Of a stretch of DNA of 64,000 nt, positions 35,348 through 45,155 are shown one piece after another. The stretch covers positions 5,580,001 through 5,644,000 of the forward strand of contig CP124680.1 of assembly GCA_029961745.1 (NCBI GenBank). Reading direction: 5' to 3'. This stretch comes from Nocardioides sp. L-11A. GTDB taxonomy: Bacteria > Actinomycetota > Actinomycetes > Propionibacteriales > Nocardioidaceae. The notes beneath the pieces are model-generated. The model did not search any database. It was given only the letters and a program-made list of their open reading frames with translations, and was not told where the DNA came from. Position 1 is the first letter of the stretch. Each line of letters begins with the position of its first letter. The position numbers and the translations under genes were made by a program.

Positions 35348-36516
35348 AGGAAACGGGCCGGGTCGAAGAGGGCCGGGTCGCAGCTCGGCTGCAGGGACCC
35401 GCCGTGCACGAGCAGGTCACGCACCAGCTCGCCGGTGGCCGCCGCGAGGTGGATCCCGCGATGGGTGTGACCGGTCGCGAGGTAGGCGCCGCGCAGGCCG
35501 GGCACCGCTCCGACCAGGGGCCGGGTGTCACGCGAGAGCGGACGGATGCCGGTGATGTGCTGGCCGACGGTTGCGAACTTGACCGTCGGCAGCACCTCGG
35601 TGGCCTGGCGCAACAGCTCCTCGCGCGCCTCCGGGCTCGGCGGCGGATGCGGGTCGGCCACCGCCTCGTTCTGGTCGACGATCCAGTTCTCGCGATCGTC
35701 GAAATCGCGGCCACCGGTGCTGCCGATGCTGAGGAACCCGTCGACCCGGCTGATCAGGTGTCCCCGGCGGGGAGTCGACAAGATCGCCTGCAACGGCTGC
35801 GAGGGCCAGCGCAGCATCAGGCGCTCCCCGCGCAGGGGACGCACCGGGACCGTGTAGCCGGTCCACTCCGAGGCCAGCGCGGCGGAGGCGCCCATCGCGA
35901 GCACCACGTTGTCGCAGGCGATCGTGCCCTGCTTGTGGGTCACGCCCACGACCCGGTCGCCACGTCGGGCCAGACCGGTGATCGTCGTCGGGAACAAGGC
36001 GGCGCCGAATCGCTCGGCGGAGCGCATGAACGCGTGGGACAGTCGGTCGGCCGGCACCTGGAGGGCCTCGGGCTCGAACGCTGCGCCGCGCACATCGCGG
36101 GTGATCGACGGCTCGATCGCCCGTACGTCGTCGGGATCGAGCCAGCGCACGCTCATCACCTCGGACTGCCACTCGAGGTCGGCCCGCACCTGGCGCTCCT
36201 CCTCGTCGTCGATGGCCAGGCGCATCGCCGGGCGGCACTGGTAGCCGGTCCGGACGCCGGAGAGATCCTCCAGCACCGGCACGATCGCCTTGGTCGAGTG
36301 GTGGCCGCGCACCCCCCAACGCAGGTACTCCGCGTCGTCGAAGTCGGCCGAGATCGAGTACATCGCACCCGTCGCGCAGGTCGATGAGCCCGCGGCCACC
36401 CGATCCTGCTCGACCACCATCACCTTCAGGCCGGCTGCCGCGAGGTGATAGGCGCACGAGGTGCCCACCGCCCCCGCACCGACCACCACGACGTCCGGAC
36501 TCTGGCTCATTGACAC
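35344..36516 (-). CDS. DAO-family FAD-dependent oxidoreductase
   Basis: A 390-residue glycine/D-amino-acid oxidase-type flavoprotein: Rossmann motif GAGAVGTSCAYHLAAAG (GxGxxG), a CATGAMYSI loop near the flavin, and the C-terminal signature GIRPLSRDTRPLVGAVPGLRGAYLATGHTHRGI. Family members oxidise amines or amino acids to imines with O2 or another acceptor. The GTG at 36516 has GAGGAG eight bases upstream; the ATG at 36510 is a weaker choice. An 85-bp AT-rich gap upstream may hold a promoter. Confidence 0.87.
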   Translation of the reverse strand: MSMSQSPDVVVVGAGAVGTSCAYHLAAAGLKVMVVEQDRVAAGSSTCATGAMYSISADFDDAEYLRWGVRGHHSTKAIVPVLEDLSGVRTGYQCRPAMRLAIDDEEERQVRADLEWQSEVMSVRWLDPDDVRAIEPSITRDVRGAAFEPEALQVPADRLSHAFMRSAERFGAALFPTTITGLARRGDRVVGVTHKQGTIACDNVVLAMGASAALASEWTGYTVPVRPLRGERLMLRWPSQPLQAILSTPRRGHLISRVDGFLSIGSTGGRDFDDRENWIVDQNEAVADPHPPPSPEAREELLRQATEVLPTVKFATVGQHITGIRPLSRDTRPLVGAVPGLRGAYLATGHTHRGIHLAAATGELVRDLLVHGGSLQPSCDPALFDPARFL

Positions 36517-36601
36517 GTCAACTGCTCCTCACGGTGAAGTACCACAGGTGTTCCAATGGCTTGAATTAGGATATTACTCATATACCAGTTCGAGATCGAG
36601 G
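36517..36601 (-). promoter_or_regulatory. AT-rich gap, candidate internal promoter/operator in the catabolic operon
   Basis: The only sizeable gap in the run of coupled genes between 29.5 and 42.1 kb. In strong contrast to its GC-rich surroundings it contains GGATATTACTCATATACC (36569-36586). On the transcribed strand this reads GGTATATGAGTAATATCC; its GTATATGA recurs at 46141-46148 before the nitrilase gene, and TGGTATATGA resembles TGGTATGTCA at 45203-45212 in the GntR gap. TAATAT could serve as -10. Confidence 0.45.
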
Positions 36602-38140
36602 TCATGTCCGGAGGATGAACGGATCATCGACGTGCCCCGCGCGCGTCTCGACCCAGACGCTCTTCAGGCGGGTGTACTCCGCCATCACGTGGCGGCTGTG
36701 CTCGATGCCCATCCCGCTGTCCTTGAAGCCCGAGCGGGGCGACATCGGCGAGGTCGACCGATAGCTGTTGATCCAGACCGTCCCGGCATCGAGGCGCGCG
36801 GCGACCCGGTGGGCCCGGGACAGCTCCGCGGTCCAGACGCCGGCCGCCAGGCCGTACCGGGAGCTGTTCGCCAGCGCGACCGCCGTCTCCTCGGAGTCGA
36901 AGGGCAGGAAGGCGACGACCGGGCCGAAGATCTCCTCCTGGCACAGCCGCATGGCGTTGTCGCCTCCGACGAAGATCGTCGGCTCCACGAAGTAGCCCGG
37001 GAGGCCGGGTACCGACGCCCTCCCCCCACCGGTCAGGACGCGCGCGCCCTCCGCGATGCCGAGCGCGACGTACTCCTCGACGCGCGCGCGTTGCTGCTCC
37101 GTCGCGAGCGGGCCCACCTGTGTGGTCGCCTCCAGCGGATCGCCGACCCTGATCGCCCGTGCCTGCTCCGCGACCCGATGGGCGAGCTCGTCATGCAGAG
37201 CGCGGGCGACCAGCACTCGACTGCCTGCCACGCAGCTCTGGCCGGCGGCCGCGAAGACTCCCGCCACGATCCCGGTGGCCGCCTGGTCGAGGTCGGCGTC
37301 GGGGAAGACGAGGTGCGGCGACTTGCCACCGAGCTCGAGCGTGGTGCGCACGAACCGGCCCGCACAGCTCCGGGCCAGTCCGGCACCCGTGCTCGTGCCG
37401 CCCGTGAAGCTGACCTTGGCCACCCGGGCGTCCTCCGCCACCGCCCGGCCCGCCTCCGCCCCCAACCCGGTGACGACGTTGAACACGCCCGGAGGGAATC
37501 CAGCCTCCTCGACCAGCAGCGCGAGCTCCAGCACCGAGGCGGACGTGTGCTCCGACGGCTTCACCACCACCGTGTTGCCGGCCGCCAGCGCCGGGCCGAC
37601 CTTGCTCACGGTCAGGAGCAGGGGCGAGTTCCACGGCGTGATGGCCACCACGACACCGAGCGGCTCGCGCAGCGTGTAGTTGAGCACCGCCGGGTGCGGA
37701 CCAGGGATCGTCTCCCCGCTCACCTGGGTCGCCAGACCGGCGTAGTAGTGGAGGTGCTCGGGAAGGCCCGTCAGCTGTCCCCGCATCTCCGCGAGCAGCT
37801 TGCCGTTGTCACAGGTCTCGATGCCGGCCAGGTACTCGGCATGCTCGGCGACGAGCGTCGCGAGGCGGCGCAGCAACGCGCCGCGTCGCGCCTGGGACAG
37901 CTCACGCCACGCCGGCGCGTGGAAGGCGTCATGGGCGGCCCGCACCGCACGTTGCGCGTCACCCTCGCGGCCCCGCGCGAACTCGTACCACGGCTCGGCT
38001 GTGCTCGGATCGGTGCTCGCCAGGTACTCACCCTGCTCCGGCGGCGTCCAGCATCCCGCGATGTAGTGCTCATAGCGCGGCATCGACCCGGCGCCGGGCG
38101 TGTGGCGAGCGGCCCGCAGGGCCGGCCGGTCCCGGCTCAC
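36602..38140 (-). CDS. NAD(P)+-dependent aldehyde dehydrogenase
   Basis: A 512-residue ALDH. Key residues are in place: Asn171 (ITPWNSPL), Lys194 (VVVKPSEHT), Glu269 (LELGGKSP) and the nucleophile Cys303 (GQSCVAGS), plus EEIFGPVVAF for cofactor binding. It resembles betaine-aldehyde/aromatic aldehyde dehydrogenases. The GTG at 38140 overlaps the upstream ABC gene stop (GTGA); ATG 38083 would remove a 19-residue extension but lose the coupling. It would oxidise the aldehyde formed by deamination or decarboxylation steps of the locus. Confidence 0.92.
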   Translation of the reverse strand: MSRDRPALRAARHTPGAGSMPRYEHYIAGCWTPPEQGEYLASTDPSTAEPWYEFARGREGDAQRAVRAAHDAFHAPAWRELSQARRGALLRRLATLVAEHAEYLAGIETCDNGKLLAEMRGQLTGLPEHLHYYAGLATQVSGETIPGPHPAVLNYTLREPLGVVVAITPWNSPLLLTVSKVGPALAAGNTVVVKPSEHTSASVLELALLVEEAGFPPGVFNVVTGLGAEAGRAVAEDARVAKVSFTGGTSTGAGLARSCAGRFVRTTLELGGKSPHLVFPDADLDQAATGIVAGVFAAAGQSCVAGSRVLVARALHDELAHRVAEQARAIRVGDPLEATTQVGPLATEQQRARVEEYVALGIAEGARVLTGGGRASVPGLPGYFVEPTIFVGGDNAMRLCQEEIFGPVVAFLPFDSEETAVALANSSRYGLAAGVWTAELSRAHRVAARLDAGTVWINSYRSTSPMSPRSGFKDSGMGIEHSRHVMAEYTRLKSVWVETRAGHVDDPFILRT

Positions 38141-39207
38141 GACGCCGGTCCTTCCGTCGAGCGCACCGGGAGCCGGCGCCGGGTCCCGTCCGCCTCAGCG
38201 GGCACCGCACCGCCGCCGCGGCTCGCCGCGGTCTCGCTCCGAGCCGCGTCGGCGCGGATGCAGGCCACCCGATGGAGGCCACGCGCCGGCCGCCCGCCGG
38301 AGGGGGCCAGCTCCGGGTCGATCGTGGCGCAGGCGTCGATGGCCGCCGCGCACCGCGGGCGGAAGCGGCACCCGGACGGCAGGGCAGCCAGGTCCGGCGG
38401 CTCCCCGGGCAGCGCGGGGCGAGCCGTGTCCCGCGAGCGCTCCGGATCCGGTACGGCGGCCAGCAGCGCCTGCGTGTAGGGATGCAGTGGCGAGGAGAGG
38501 ACGACGTCCGGACGCCCTTCCTCGACCACGCGCCCGGCGTACATCACCACGACCCGGTCCGCATACTGCGCAGCCGTGATGAGGTCGTGGGTGATCATCA
38601 CGATGGCGATCCCCGCATCCCGCAGGTCCGCGAACAGGCGCAGCACGCCGGCCCGCATCGAGACGTCGAGCATGGAGACGGGCTCGTCCGCGATCAGGAC
38701 CTCCGGCTCGAGCACGATCGCCGAGGCGATCGCGACCCGCTGCAGCTGACCGCCCGACAACTGGTGGGGATAGCGCCCCAGATAGCTGTGCGCGGAAGGG
38801 ATCCCGGCTCGCTCCAACGCGGCCACGACCAAGCTCCGTCGCTCCGGCGCGCTCCTCGTCACCCGGTGCACCAGCAACGGCTCGTTCACCACGTCCTCGA
38901 CGGTGAAGCGGGGATCGAGCGCCTCGTAGGGGTCCTGACAGATCAGCTGGATCGACCGGAGCAGCTCCCGGCGCTGACGTCCCCGGCTGGCGACCAGGTC
39001 GATGCCGTTCACCCGGATCGAGCCGGCCGCCGGTCTGACCAGCCCGACGGCCGCCATCGCGGTGGATGTCTTTCCGCATCCGGACTCGCCGACCACAGCG
39101 ACCAGCTCGCCGCCGCGCACGGTGATGGAGACGTCGTCCACCGCCGTGCGTGCGCCGTAGCGGACATCGAGTCGATCGATCGCCAACGCCGGCGCATCCT
39201 CGCTCAC
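38137..39207 (-). CDS. Oligopeptide/dipeptide-type ABC transporter ATP-binding protein (DppF/OppF-like)
   Basis: A 356-residue ATPase: Walker A GESGCGKTS, signature LSGGQLQRVAIASAI, Walker B LIADEPVSMLDVS, and a C-terminal oligopeptide-transporter extension with the CRFRPRC...AC cysteine cluster that in this family can bind an iron-sulphur cluster. The GTG at 39207 overlaps the previous stop by 4 nt; the long open frame upstream is a shadow. A basic tail of about 40 residues follows the conserved domain. Confidence 0.9.
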   Translation of the reverse strand: MSEDAPALAIDRLDVRYGARTAVDDVSITVRGGELVAVVGESGCGKTSTAMAAVGLVRPAAGSIRVNGIDLVASRGRQRRELLRSIQLICQDPYEALDPRFTVEDVVNEPLLVHRVTRSAPERRSLVVAALERAGIPSAHSYLGRYPHQLSGGQLQRVAIASAIVLEPEVLIADEPVSMLDVSMRAGVLRLFADLRDAGIAIVMITHDLITAAQYADRVVVMYAGRVVEEGRPDVVLSSPLHPYTQALLAAVPDPERSRDTARPALPGEPPDLAALPSGCRFRPRCAAAIDACATIDPELAPSGGRPARGLHRVACIRADAARSETAASRGGGAVPAEADGTRRRLPVRSTEGPAS

Positions 39208-40193
39208 GGAATCTCCTCGGTCGGGGGGTGGTGAAGATGGCATCGGGCCTGCTGCAGGGCAGTCGCCACGGGCAGCAGGGCAGGGCCACGCGAACCACAC
39301 GGCCCGAAGCGATCGGGGCAACGTGGGGCGAAGCTGCAGCCCGCCTGGTCCACACCGGGTCGCGGCGGTGCACCTGGGATCGAGGCCAGCTCGCGTCCGG
39401 GGTCCGACAGCCGTGGACTGGCGTCGATCAGCAGCCGCGTATACGGATGAGCAGGCTCGTGCAGCAAGGTCCCGATCCGTCCGGTCTCGACGATCTGGCC
39501 GCCGTACATCACCGCTGCCCGGTCGCACACCTCGCCGATGACGCCCATGTCATGGGAGACCAGCACCAGCGCGGCTCCGGTCTCCGCACACGCGTTCTCC
39601 AGGGCCGTGAGGACCTGCGCCTGCACGATCACATCCAGTGCCGTGGTCGGCTCGTCCGCGAGCAGCACCCGCGGCTCGCACACGACGGCCATCGCGATCG
39701 CCACTCGCTGGCGCATGCCGCCGGACAGCTCATGGGGGTAGCGCCGCGCAACCTCGGTGCGCAGACCGACGAGCTCGAGAACGCTGTGCACGCGCTCGCG
39801 CACTCCTGCTCCCGACCCGGCGCCACGGCGGGCCGCCTCCCCGATCTGGCGGCCGATCGTCACCACCGGGTTGAGCGAGTTCATCGCACCCTGGAAGACG
39901 ACGGCGATCTCGCTCCACCGGCGGCGACGCACGTCCCGCTCGCCCGAGCCGAGGATCTCCGTGCCGTCGATGCGGACCTCGCCGCCCACGGTGGCGTCGG
40001 CACCGAGCAGGCCCATCAGCGCCATCAGCGTCGTGGTCTTGCCGCAGCCGGACTCGCCGATCAATCCGAACCGCTCGCCGCTGCCCACACTGAAGGTGAC
40101 ATCGCGGACCAGGTGGAGGTCGCGTCCCGCACCCGACCGCAGGGTCACGTCCAGACCGCGCACGTCCAGGCAGCCGGTCGTCGTGGTACTCAC
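39204..40193 (-). CDS. Oligopeptide/dipeptide-type ABC transporter ATP-binding protein (DppD/OppD-like)
   Basis: A 329-residue ATPase: Walker A GESGCGKTT, the MNSLNPVV Q-loop region characteristic of OppD, signature LSGGMRQRVAIAMAV, Walker B VLLADEPTTALDV, and the C-terminal GCSFAPRC/C cysteines. GTG start overlapping the permease stop by 4 nt. With DppF it powers import of the compound bound by the lipoprotein encoded at 42.1-43.8 kb. Confidence 0.92.
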   Translation of the reverse strand: MSTTTTGCLDVRGLDVTLRSGAGRDLHLVRDVTFSVGSGERFGLIGESGCGKTTTLMALMGLLGADATVGGEVRIDGTEILGSGERDVRRRRWSEIAVVFQGAMNSLNPVVTIGRQIGEAARRGAGSGAGVRERVHSVLELVGLRTEVARRYPHELSGGMRQRVAIAMAVVCEPRVLLADEPTTALDVIVQAQVLTALENACAETGAALVLVSHDMGVIGEVCDRAAVMYGGQIVETGRIGTLLHEPAHPYTRLLIDASPRLSDPGRELASIPGAPPRPGVDQAGCSFAPRCPDRFGPCGSRGPALLPVATALQQARCHLHHPPTEEIP

Positions 40194-41107
40194 GATGCCT
40201 CCTTGGCTGCGGCAGCGCGGCGGAAGGAGCGCAGGCCGAGGTGCGAGACCGCGAGTCGGGGGTTGGCCCGCTGCTCGAAGCGCCGCCCGATGACGGTGGT
40301 GCTGAGCAGCACCAGGCCGATGGCCAGGCCCGGCGGCAGGAGGACCCACCATGCCTCGGCCGTGATCGCTCCCCTCTCGAAGGAGTCGGCGATCATCTGG
40401 CCCCACGATGTGGTGTCCCGGTCAGCGAGGCCGAGGAACCGCAGCGCGGCCTCGAAGAAGATCGCATGGCCGATCGCGAGCGCCGTACTCGCACCGAGCA
40501 GCGGCGCAACCTGGGGCAGGACATGGTGGATCAGGGTCCGTGCGTGGCTGGCGCCCATCGCCCGGGCACGGCGGACGTAGAGCCGCTGGCGCACCGTCTT
40601 GGCCTGGGACCGGATCACCCGCGCCGTACCCGGCCAGGAGAGCAGCGCGATGATCACGATGGTGTTGACCAGCCGGGTGCCGTAGAGAGCGGCGACCACG
40701 ATCATCACCGGGAGCACGGGAATCACCAGGAAGAAGTCCGTGGTGCGCATCAGTACCGCCTCGAACCAACCACCGAAGTAGCCGCTGACCAGCCCGGCCA
40801 CACCTCCCAGGATCACGGTCATGACGCCGGCGAGGACGCCGACGAGCAGGGAGACCCGCGCACCCCAGAGGAGCTCGGCCCCGACATCGGCCCCGGCGTC
40901 GTCCAGGCCGAGGAGGTGTGCTCCGGACGGGGTCGCATAGGGCGCTCCGACCTGGGCACCCGATCCGTCCGGGTACAGGGCCGGCGCCACGACGGCGCCG
41001 ACGGTGAAGACCAGCAGGACGGTGACACTGAAGACGAGTCCCGGGGACAGCCGCCCGCGCCGGGTCCGCCGCCGACGCCGGGCCAGCAACTCCACCGCCG
41101 CGCTCAT
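40190..41107 (-). CDS. Oligopeptide/dipeptide-type ABC transporter permease (DppC-like)
   Basis: A 305-residue permease with six predicted helices: the first after the basic RRRRRTRRGR segment, an N-terminal periplasmic loop with HLLGLDDAGADV as in DppC/OppC, and the coupling loop RARAMGASHARTLIHHVLP. The ATG at 41107 overlaps the upstream stop (ATGA). Confidence 0.92.
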   Translation of the reverse strand: MSAAVELLARRRRRTRRGRLSPGLVFSVTVLLVFTVGAVVAPALYPDGSGAQVGAPYATPSGAHLLGLDDAGADVGAELLWGARVSLLVGVLAGVMTVILGGVAGLVSGYFGGWFEAVLMRTTDFFLVIPVLPVMIVVAALYGTRLVNTIVIIALLSWPGTARVIRSQAKTVRQRLYVRRARAMGASHARTLIHHVLPQVAPLLGASTALAIGHAIFFEAALRFLGLADRDTTSWGQMIADSFERGAITAEAWWVLLPPGLAIGLVLLSTTVIGRRFEQRANPRLAVSHLGLRSFRRAAAAKEAS

Positions 41108-42081
41108 CGAGCCGCCCCCGCCCGGCGGACCCGCGGATCCAGCAGGCTGTAGGCGGCATCCGCGAGCAGGTTGAACAGCACGACGGAGACGGTGAACACC
41201 AAGAAGGCGCCCTGCATCATCGGGTAGTCCCGCGCGACGATCGAGTCGTAGATGGTCCGCCCCACGCCGGGCCAGGAGAACACCACCTCGATCAGGATCG
41301 CCCCGCCCACCATGGCCCCGATGGACAGCCCGATCAGCGTGACCGTCGGGAGGAGCGCGTTGCGCAGCGCATGACGACGCAGGACGTAGCGCGGCCGGAA
41401 GCCCTTCGCGCGAGCAGTGAGGACGTAGTCGTCGCTCAGCGTCTCGACCATCGACGAGCGCATGATCAGGGTGTACTGGCCGAACATCACCAGCCCCAGG
41501 GTCAGCGCGGGCAGGAGGAGGTGGCGACCGAGGTCGGCGAGGTACTGCGTCGGGGTCGGGTCGATCAGGAACTGGTCGACCATGCCGCCGGTGGGCAGCG
41601 TCCCGGCGAACAGGAAGAGCAGGACCATGCCGATCCACTGCGGCGGCAGCGAGTACATGAAGGTCGCGAACGTCACCGCTCCGTGATCCACCGGCCGGCC
41701 CCGGTAGGCGCCCGCGAGGATTCCGAGCCCGATCCCCAGCACGATCGCGATCAGTAGCCCGAGCCCGACCAGCGGCAGGGTGTTGGCGATGGCGTCGAGC
41801 AGGTTGTCGGTGACCGGCTGACGGTTCACGAAGGACACACCGAGGTTCCCCTGGGACAACTGCTCGAGGTAGCGCACGTACTGCACCACCATCGGCTGGT
41901 CGAGTCCGAACTCACGGGTCAGCTGGTCCTGGAGCTGTCGACTGCCCTGAGGGATCCGACTCATCTGGTCGACCGGGTTGCCGGGCGCGAGACGGAACAG
42001 GAAGAAGTCGAACGTCACGGCCAGCCAGATCAGGAGTCCGGCTCCGGCCAGCCGCCTGCCGATCACGCGCAGTGATGCCAC
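41104..42081 (-). CDS. Oligopeptide/dipeptide-type ABC transporter permease (DppB-like)
   Basis: A 325-residue permease with six helices. The first helix (LLIWLAVTFDFFLFRLAPGNPV) ends in the RLAPGNPVD motif typical of DppB, and the coupling loop YVLTARAKGFRPRYVLRRHALRNA is complete. The start is uncertain: GTG 42081 gives the usual length but lies directly against GGAGG (42082-42086 complement), GTG 42066 is 15 nt away, and an upstream GTG at 42123 would overlap the binding-protein gene. Confidence 0.88.
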   Translation of the reverse strand: MASLRVIGRRLAGAGLLIWLAVTFDFFLFRLAPGNPVDQMSRIPQGSRQLQDQLTREFGLDQPMVVQYVRYLEQLSQGNLGVSFVNRQPVTDNLLDAIANTLPLVGLGLLIAIVLGIGLGILAGAYRGRPVDHGAVTFATFMYSLPPQWIGMVLLFLFAGTLPTGGMVDQFLIDPTPTQYLADLGRHLLLPALTLGLVMFGQYTLIMRSSMVETLSDDYVLTARAKGFRPRYVLRRHALRNALLPTVTLIGLSIGAMVGGAILIEVVFSWPGVGRTIYDSIVARDYPMMQGAFLVFTVSVVLFNLLADAAYSLLDPRVRRAGAAR

Positions 42082-42091
42082 CCTCCGGTCC

Positions 42092-43804
42092 CTACGCGAG
42101 ACGCAGCTGCGTGACCTGGTCACGCGAGACTGCGTTGAACGGACCGAATCCGGACATCTGGTAACCCGTCAGCTTCGGTCCTGATGCCGCCAGCGCGTTG
42201 ACATAGACCAGCGCGAGCATGGCCCGGGCCTCGAAGAAGCGGTTCTGCATGTCGTGCACCATGCGCCGACGCTCGTCGACATCGAGGGTCGCGTTCTGCT
42301 CGACGTAGGTCCGGTCGAACTCGGGATCTGAGTAGTGGCAGTTGTTGAAGCCGCCGATCGAGTCGGTGATGAAGTGATCCAGCACCGCCGAGGGATCCGG
42401 CGAGGCCGGTAGGAAGCCCCACACGGCGATGTCGTTGGTGAGGTACTTGCCGTCAGGGGCGCTGATCGCGTCGATCATCGCGGCGGCATCCAGCGTGTTG
42501 GGCTTCACCTTGACGCCGAGCTGCTCCCAGCCGTCGCTGATGATCTGCAGGATCCGGTCGCCACCCGCCAGACCGCTGGCGAGATTCACCTGGTAGGACA
42601 TCTTCTCCGCCCCGGCCATCCGGATGCCGTCGGAGCCGCGAGCAAGACCGAGTCCGTCGAGGATCTCGTTGGCCGCGGCGATGTCGAACGCGTCGGGGAC
42701 GACGCTGTCGTCGTGCCACACGCCCATCGCGGGATAGACGAGCGACCCCGCGGCCTCGCCCATGCCGAACAGGACGACCTCGACGATGCGAGCCCGGTCG
42801 ATGCCCATCGACAGGGCCCGGCGCACCTGCGGGTCCAGCAGCTCGCGGTGCTGGGTCTTCTTCGGGTTGACGTTGAAGTAGAGGTTGTTCATCACGAAGC
42901 CGGGAGCCTGTCGAGTGCTCAACCCCTTGTCCTTGAGTCGGTCCAGACTCCCGCCGACGGTGCTTGGCGAGAGCAGCGCCACCGCATCGATCTCACTGGC
43001 CTCCAAGGCCTTGATCATCGCGTCGGGCGCGCCGTAGGTCACGAATCCGAGGGTCGAGATCGACTGCTTCTCGCCGTACCAGTCGGCGTGCGCCTTCAGC
43101 AGCACGATCTCCTTGGGGGTGTACTTGGTGAGCACGAACTGTCCGCCACACACCGTCTGCTCGTCGTACGCCACCGTCTTGAGACCTGCGCCATCGCCCG
43201 ACGCGGGCTCGGTCCAGATGTGCTCGGGGAGGATCACGACCCTGGTGAGCAGGCCCAGTGCGTTCGCGATGGGCTCGCTGTAGCGGACCACCAGGGTGTG
43301 CTCGTCGGGAGCGTCGGCCGCGGTGATGCCGACGACATACTGCGCCAGGAGCGCAGCGGCCGATCCGCTGTGCCGGACCAGGGTATTGATGGTGAAGGCC
43401 GCATCGCGCGCCGTGACCGGCTTGCCGTCCGACCACGCGGCCTTCGTCTTGAGGCGGAAGGTGATGGAGGTGCCGTCGGCACTCACCTCGTAGTCGTCGG
43501 CCAGGTCGGGCTCGACGGTGAAGTCATCGCCCTCCAACCGCAGCAGCGTGGGATAGAGCATGTGGGTCGCGATCACCGCCGCGGCACTCTGCTGGACGAA
43601 GGGATTGAGCGAGTCCATCTCCGAGGTCAACCCGATGCGGAGGGTCGACGAGCTCGACCCGGACGATCCGGAGCCGCCGCACGCGGCCAGCAGCGTGGGC
43701 AGGCCGGCGACGACAGCGCCGCCGACCCCCAGGCGAAAGAGCATGGAGCGCCGGGACAGTACGGCCCCTGCCACATCAGTGCTCACGTCATCGTTGTTGC
43801 TCAC
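42092..43804 (-). CDS. Oligopeptide/dipeptide-type ABC transporter substrate-binding lipoprotein (SBP family 5)
   Basis: A 570-residue binding protein. The N-terminus has a twin-arginine signal (LSRRSMLFRLGVGG) ending in the lipobox LLAAC, so it is exported folded by Tat and lipidated. The mature protein shows family-5 hallmarks (SEMDSLNPFVQQSAAAV, WSDGKPVTARDAAFTI, VRRALSMGIDRARI). GTG start with GGAGG six bases upstream. Genome context suggests an amine/amide or aryl compound as ligand rather than peptides. An 82-bp gap separates it from the decarboxylase gene. Confidence 0.9.
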   Translation of the reverse strand: MSNNDDVSTDVAGAVLSRRSMLFRLGVGGAVVAGLPTLLAACGGSGSSGSSSSTLRIGLTSEMDSLNPFVQQSAAAVIATHMLYPTLLRLEGDDFTVEPDLADDYEVSADGTSITFRLKTKAAWSDGKPVTARDAAFTINTLVRHSGSAAALLAQYVVGITAADAPDEHTLVVRYSEPIANALGLLTRVVILPEHIWTEPASGDGAGLKTVAYDEQTVCGGQFVLTKYTPKEIVLLKAHADWYGEKQSISTLGFVTYGAPDAMIKALEASEIDAVALLSPSTVGGSLDRLKDKGLSTRQAPGFVMNNLYFNVNPKKTQHRELLDPQVRRALSMGIDRARIVEVVLFGMGEAAGSLVYPAMGVWHDDSVVPDAFDIAAANEILDGLGLARGSDGIRMAGAEKMSYQVNLASGLAGGDRILQIISDGWEQLGVKVKPNTLDAAAMIDAISAPDGKYLTNDIAVWGFLPASPDPSAVLDHFITDSIGGFNNCHYSDPEFDRTYVEQNATLDVDERRRMVHDMQNRFFEARAMLALVYVNALAASGPKLTGYQMSGFGPFNAVSRDQVTQLRLA

Positions 43805-43886
43805 GGAAAACCTCCGCCTTGTCGTGGGATCCGAGCGGGGTCGGCTCGACACCGGTCGGTGATGCGTTGACGGCCGTGGGGGCCGG

Positions 43887-45155
43887 TCAGGTGTAGCCGA
43901 TGTCGCCGTCGGCGACGTCGGCCCCGTGCGCCACGTCCGAGATGACGGCGACCAGGTCGAGAAGCAGCTCGTCGACCAGCTCGTCGTCCACGGCATCACA
44001 GGTCAGGTGGATGAGCGGCGGATGGGCGACGCCGAAGACCGACCAGCCGCGCCCGGCCAGACCCTTGCCGATCTCGGTGATGTCCAGGTCCGCGGCGCCG
44101 AGCGCCACCAGGGACATCTCGCTGCCGACGACGTGCAGCTCCGGGATCCTCTCGACACCAGCGATCACCCGGTCGCGCACTGCCATCGTGCGACGCGCGG
44201 TGTCCAGATAGCCCTCGCGGCCCAGGTAGCGCAGTACCGCCCAAGCCCCGGAGATCGCACCGGCCGGACGGGAGCCCACGAACGCGTCGGTCCGGTACAG
44301 GCCGTTCGACCAGTCCTCGGTCTCGAAGCCCTGGAACTGTCGCAGCTCCAGGTCGGCGTAGAACAGCGTGGAGCAGGGCTTGGGCGCGTAGCCGTACTTG
44401 TGCAGGTCGACGCTGACGGAGGACACCCCGGCGACGTCGAAGGCGAAGGACGGCACGTCGTACCCGAGCTCACGGGCGAACGGCGTGAGGCAACCCCCGA
44501 CGCAGGCATCGACGTGCAGCCAGAGGTCACGCTCGCTCGCCAGCTGGCCGACCGCCTCGATCGGGTCGTAGACGCCGTGCGGCCACGAAGGCGCCGAGGC
44601 GACCAGGGCTGCGGTCCGATCGGTGATCGCGGCCGACATCGCATCGAGGTCGACACGGAACTCGTCGGTCAGCGGCACCCGGACGAGTCGTACGCCCAGG
44701 AAGTGGCAGGCCTTCGTGAACGCGGCGTGCGCGGAGAAGGGCGCGATGATCTCCACCTCGCCCCGAGGGATGCCACGACGTTCGTGGGCCCACTCCCGGA
44801 TGGAGTGGACTGCGTTGAAGATGCTGTCCGAGCCCCCGGAGGTCAGCACGCCGCACTCCGCACTCGTATGGAGCTCTGCGGCCCAGGACGAGAGCACCTC
44901 GTCGTGCATCGCCTTCAGGCTCGGCAGCGCGCGGGCGAAGAGGCCGTTGATGCTGAAGAACCGCTCGTAGCCGCGACGAGCCGCCTCCTGGATCTGCTCG
45001 TTGCCCCGCAGCGAGAACATGCCGAACCTGCCCTGGCGGACCGGCGGGATCTGGGCGTAGAGGGCGTCGAGCCTCTCGGCCACGTCATCCAGGGCCATTC
45101 CCCGCGGCGGGAAGACGTTGTCGAGCGAACGGCCGGACTGCGACGAGTGGGACAC
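43887..45155 (-). CDS. PLP-dependent decarboxylase/lyase, sphingosine-1-phosphate lyase-like group II family
   Basis: A 422-residue fold-type I PLP enzyme. The PLP lysine is Lys253 in SVDLHKYGYAPKP; the phosphate loop is TSGGSDSIFNAV (about 105-116) and the aspartate is in LWLHVDACVGG. HKYGYAPKP is the signature of S1P lyases and related amino acid decarboxylases. Likely reaction: decarboxylation or retro-aldol cleavage of an amino-acid-like substrate. GTG start with GAGAGGAAG upstream. First gene of the minus-strand catabolic run, divergent from the GntR regulator. Confidence 0.87.
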   Translation of the reverse strand: MSHSSQSGRSLDNVFPPRGMALDDVAERLDALYAQIPPVRQGRFGMFSLRGNEQIQEAARRGYERFFSINGLFARALPSLKAMHDEVLSSWAAELHTSAECGVLTSGGSDSIFNAVHSIREWAHERRGIPRGEVEIIAPFSAHAAFTKACHFLGVRLVRVPLTDEFRVDLDAMSAAITDRTAALVASAPSWPHGVYDPIEAVGQLASERDLWLHVDACVGGCLTPFARELGYDVPSFAFDVAGVSSVSVDLHKYGYAPKPCSTLFYADLELRQFQGFETEDWSNGLYRTDAFVGSRPAGAISGAWAVLRYLGREGYLDTARRTMAVRDRVIAGVERIPELHVVGSEMSLVALGAADLDITEIGKGLAGRGWSVFGVAHPPLIHLTCDAVDDELVDELLLDLVAVISDVAHGADVADGDIGYT